DNA of 6,377 nt from Natronomonas sp. (GTDB taxonomy: Archaea; Halobacteriota; Halobacteria; Halobacteriales; Haloarculaceae): NCBI GenBank assembly GCA_007135435.1, contig SLIW01000294.1:1-6377 (forward strand), read 5' to 3'. Positions 5,047-6,377 of the stretch are shown here, in pieces; position 1 is the first letter of the stretch, and the number at the start of each line of letters is the position of its first letter. The position numbers and the translations under genes are program-made. The notes beneath the pieces are model-generated. The model had not been told where the DNA came from. It saw only the letters and a program-made list of their open reading frames with translations, and did no database searches.

Positions 5047-5154
5047 ACGATGACCTGGGCCCGGTATCCTTGTCCGAGCCCGTAGCAATAACGCTCCGAT
5101 GGAAGGTCTGTTCTCGAGCCGATCCATCTCACAGCCCCGCGCCCAGACGGCGGA

Positions 5155-5520
5155 TCAGATCGCGCCCGACACGACGGCGTTGTTCACCGCGGCGAGAAGT
5201 GAGATGGCAGTCGCGGGACCGTAGCCGAGGAGCCGGAGGCGAGCCGCCCCGAGGACGGTCCCGCCCCAGCGTCGCGTCGCCGACTCGGTGACCAGGACGA
5301 TCCCGAGCAGGGTGACCGATCCCAGGAGGAGCAGACCGGGGAACCGCCCCAGCGCCGCCATCGCCGCCACGGCGATCGGGTTCAGCTCGACGACGTCCGC
5401 CGTCCGCAGCCCGTAGAGCGTGGTGACGACGTCGAGCGACTGTGACGCCACGAGCGCGCCGATCCCCACCGACCGCTGTCGCCGGGCGCTCCACGAGCCG
5501 AGCCGGGTGCCGAAGGCCAT
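5155..5520 (-). CDS. Small membrane protein, DUF5658-like
   Basis: A 121-aa integral membrane protein. After a short Arg-rich N-terminus (1-16, likely cytoplasmic), a hydrophobic helix holds SLDVVTTLYGL (28-38) and is followed by VELNPIA (44-50). This D-x-x-T-T-x-x-G-L ... E-x-N-P pattern is what I associate with DUF5658. Two further hydrophobic segments follow, about 62-78 (LLLLGSVTLLGIVLV) and about 100-118 (GPATAISLLAAVNNAVVSG). No enzymatic residues are recognised and the function is unknown. ATG 5520 fits a leaderless transcript, because a TATA-like box lies about 25 bp upstream and there is no Shine-Dalgarno. It converges with glmS, leaving 154 bp between the stop codons, and is divergent from the zinc-ribbon gene. 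An overlapping antisense frame is a shadow. Confidence 0.87.
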   Translation of the reverse strand: MAFGTRLGSWSARRQRSVGIGALVASQSLDVVTTLYGLRTADVVELNPIAVAAMAALGRFPGLLLLGSVTLLGIVLVTESATRRWGGTVLGAARLRLLGYGPATAISLLAAVNNAVVSGAI

Positions 5521-5539
5521 CGGTGCATGTATCGGAGTG

Positions 5540-5551
5540 CTGAAAGCTTCG
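5540..5551 (-). promoter_or_regulatory. Promoter of the DUF5658-like gene
   Basis: On the minus strand this reads CGAAGCTTTCAG: a BRE-like CGAA followed by a weak TATA-like GCTTTC, centred about 25 bp before ATG 5520. The spacing predicts transcription starting at the start codon. It abuts the 11-bp-spaced direct repeat at 5550-5567. Confidence 0.45.
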
Positions 5552-5567
5552 TTAGCTACCCGTTAGC
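5550..5567. promoter_or_regulatory. Direct repeat with 11-bp period, operator-like
   Basis: CGTTAGC occurs at 5550-5556 and again at 5561-5567, giving CGTTAGCTACCCGTTAGC. The period is one helical turn, so both copies face the same side of the DNA, as in sites for regulators that bind in tandem. It lies at the BRE of the minus-strand gene and about 70 bp upstream of the plus-strand TATA box, where one factor could affect both divergent genes. Confidence 0.45.
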
Positions 5568-5592
5568 AATCGGCAAGAACCTCCATAACCGG

Positions 5593-5604
5593 CGATGGTC
5601 ATCG
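5593..5604. promoter_or_regulatory. 12-bp inverted repeat in the divergent promoter region
   Basis: CGATGGTCATCG: CGATG and CATCG are complementary around a GT centre. It lies about 30 bp upstream of the zinc-ribbon gene's TATA box, so it may be a regulator site for that gene. Five-base half-sites can arise by chance. Confidence 0.3.
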
Positions 5605-5633
5605 AGAGGGGCCGATTACCGCCCCGTTCGGGA

Positions 5634-5644
5634 TTCATTACAAA
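5634..5644 (+). promoter_or_regulatory. Promoter of the zinc-ribbon gene
   Basis: TTCATTACAAA is an AT-rich box centred about 30 bp before ATG 5669. It predicts a leaderless or nearly leaderless mRNA beginning around 5665-5669. This supports ATG 5669 over the in-frame GTG codons at 5645 and 5651, which would precede the transcription start. Confidence 0.5.
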
Positions 5645-5668
5645 GTGGGTGTGCGGCGGGTTCTGGGC

Positions 5669-5845
5669 ATGGACACTCATCGGCGGCGCGGGAGCCAGAC
5701 GAACTGGGAGTGCGAACGGTGCGGCTCGTCGGTCTCGGCGCGGTTCGTCCGCGTCTTCGGCAAGGACCGGTCGGTCTACGGCTGCGTCGACTGCCTCTCC
5801 TCGAAGCAGCTCTTCAACGGGGAGGCCTCCCACCCCGACGATTGA
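5669..5845 (+). CDS. Small zinc-ribbon protein, DUF7563-like
   Basis: A 58-aa protein with two CxxC pairs: Cys15/Cys18 (CERCGSSVS) and Cys39/Cys42 (CVDC), 20 residues apart, which should bind one zinc ion. FVRVFGKDRSVYGC between them matches the pattern C..CG..VS..F.RVF......C..C that I associate with the haloarchaeal DUF7563 family. The N-terminal ten residues are basic (MDTHRRRG) and the tail is short and acidic (SHPDD). Such proteins are thought to contact nucleic acid or protein partners, but no function is established. ATG 5669 is chosen from the promoter spacing; an upstream GTG at 5645 would add eight residues (MGVRRVLG) unlike the family. The gene is divergent from the DUF5658-like gene and has no downstream partner in the window. 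Confidence 0.87.
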   Translation: MDTHRRRGSQTNWECERCGSSVSARFVRVFGKDRSVYGCVDCLSSKQLFNGEASHPDD

Positions 5846-6031
5846 GCGATCGATCGGAGGACTCGGATCGGTCCGCCTGGCCGCGCTCGTCGGTGACACT
5901 GCGATAGCGCCGGGAGCGAACGGGTCCCCCTCCACTCGACCGTCGTCTCCCCACCCGCTCGACCCTGCCCGAATCGGCTCGTTCGGTCTTCTGTGGCGTT
6001 CGCCGACGTCGTGATTCTTGCGTCAGCTCAC

Positions 6032-6084
6032 CCCGATGGTTCTCCACGTCGGTTCTTCCCGATGGTTCTCCACGTCGGTTCTTC
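6032..6084. repeat. 26-bp tandem repeat, two exact copies
   Basis: Copies at 6032-6057 and 6058-6083 are identical, and the match continues one base further. The unit contains CCCGATGGTTCTCC followed by ACGTCGGTTCTT. It shares the 9-mer TCGGTTCTT with the 21-bp array near 1217 but is otherwise different. The period is not a multiple of three. Confidence 0.92.
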
Positions 6085-6148
6085 TAGGTATATCCTCGCG
6101 AGCGTCCCTCGCCGGTCACACCGACCATCCGATCGTATCCCTGCCTCG

Positions 6149-6168
6149 CCCCGGCTACCGTACCGGGG
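6149..6168. repeat. Stem-loop in right intergenic region
   Basis: CCCCGG at 6149-6154 pairs with CCGGGG at 6163-6168 around an 8-nt loop, CTACCGTA. It is stable as RNA, but there is no adjacent T-tract, and the distance (about 300 bp) from the zinc-ribbon gene makes a terminator role uncertain. Confidence 0.35.
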
Positions 6169-6331
6169 TGAATACGTCGTCCGGGTCCTGTCACGAACGA
6201 TTGACCTACTCGTCCGGAGGTCCCAGTAGCTTCTCCTATCCCCGATCCACCGAACTGTACCGACGCTCAAACGTCGGCGGACGGACCTTTCGAATGGAAA
6301 CCGTCAGGACTGATCGTCCGCCTGGTGTGTT

Positions 6332-6362
6332 CCGGATCCTTCCGTATACCGGATCCCTTCCG
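6332..6362. promoter_or_regulatory. Direct repeat upstream of the edge promoter
   Basis: CCGGATCCTTCCG (6332-6344) and CCGGATCCCTTCCG (6349-6362) are near-identical, offset by 17 bp and differing by one inserted C. They end two bases before the TATA box, overlapping the BRE position, so a protein bound here could block or recruit the basal factors. Confidence 0.45.
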
Positions 6363-6364
6363 CC

Positions 6365-6372
6365 TATATAAA
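6365..6372 (+). promoter_or_regulatory. Strong TATA box for a gene beyond the window
   Basis: TATATAAA closely matches the archaeal consensus. It predicts transcription starting near 6392-6397, outside the window, so the gene it serves cannot be seen. The minus strand has no gene at a suitable distance, which favours the plus direction. Confidence 0.6.
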
Positions 6373-6377
6373 CCTCA

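Larger units (their letters stand above)
5846..6377. other. 532-bp intergenic region at the right end
   Basis: No convincing gene lies on either strand; the open frames are Arg/Ser/Pro-rich and lack ribosome-binding sites. It contains the 26-bp tandem repeat at 6032-6084, a hairpin CCCCGG...CCGGGG with an 8-nt loop (6149-6168), a weak dyad near 6266, and the promoter region at the right edge. Confidence 0.6.

Noticed and set aside
3030..5132. 700-residue minus-strand frame opposite glmS
   Set aside because: It is antisense to a complete, catalytically intact glmS. Its sequence is low-complexity Arg/Gly/Val/Asp-rich with no domain, so it is a codon-bias artefact.
5099..5224. 41-codon plus-strand ORF starting after AATAACGCTCCG
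   Set aside because: It overlaps the 3' half of the DUF5658-like gene antisense, has no Shine-Dalgarno or good TATA box, and has no recognisable motif.
5645..5668. Extended N-terminus of the zinc-ribbon protein from GTG 5645
   Set aside because: The TATA-like box ending at 5644 places the transcription start after this GTG, and the added residues do not fit the family.
5814..6270. Minus-strand frames in the right spacer (5814-6047, 6028-6270)
   Set aside because: They are Arg/Ser-rich, cross the 26-bp repeats, have no motif and no promoter, and so are non-coding.

Overview
The window looks like chromosomal DNA of a halophilic archaeon (class Halobacteria). It is GC-rich, its proteins are rich in Asp and Glu, and two of them belong to families I associate with haloarchaea: a DUF7344-type winged-helix protein and a DUF7563-type small zinc-ribbon protein. 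Several genes have an archaeal TATA-like box about 25-30 bp before the start codon, as in leaderless haloarchaeal transcripts. I cannot name the species.

Five protein genes are supported. From left to right: a ParB/Srx-fold-like protein on the minus strand (322-1155); a membrane-anchored DUF7344 winged-helix protein on the plus strand (1892-2479); glmS, glutamine--fructose-6-phosphate aminotransferase, plus strand (3189-5000); a small DUF5658-like membrane protein, minus strand (5155-5520); and a divergent 58-residue four-cysteine zinc-ribbon protein, plus strand (5669-5845). No two clearly form an operon. glmS stands alone and converges with the DUF5658 gene, which shares a 148-bp divergent promoter region with the zinc-ribbon gene. 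Only glmS has a well-defined metabolic role (first committed step to UDP-GlcNAc); the window does not show the genes acting in one pathway.

About 45 percent of the window is non-coding, and this is where the unusual content lies. Five short tandem-repeat arrays with different units (35, 21, 22, 9 and 26 bp) sit in the spacers, none inside a gene. Spacer 1156-1891 holds a promoter-led, strongly self-complementary segment (about 1484-1600) that looks like a small structured RNA, then a 13-bp palindrome, then a second strong TATA box and an ORF ending in an ATGA overlap with the DUF7344 gene. The glmS mRNA leader of about 115 nt carries a 7-bp hairpin, a 23-codon upstream ORF and a strong Shine-Dalgarno sequence placed inside that upstream ORF. 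Direct and inverted repeats resembling operators sit in the divergent promoter region, and a strong TATA box at the right edge points to a gene beyond it.

I see no CRISPR array, tRNA, rRNA, transposase, integrase or recognisable defence system. The best candidates for something undescribed are the structured RNA near 1484-1600, the glmS leader, and the recurrent spacer minisatellites.
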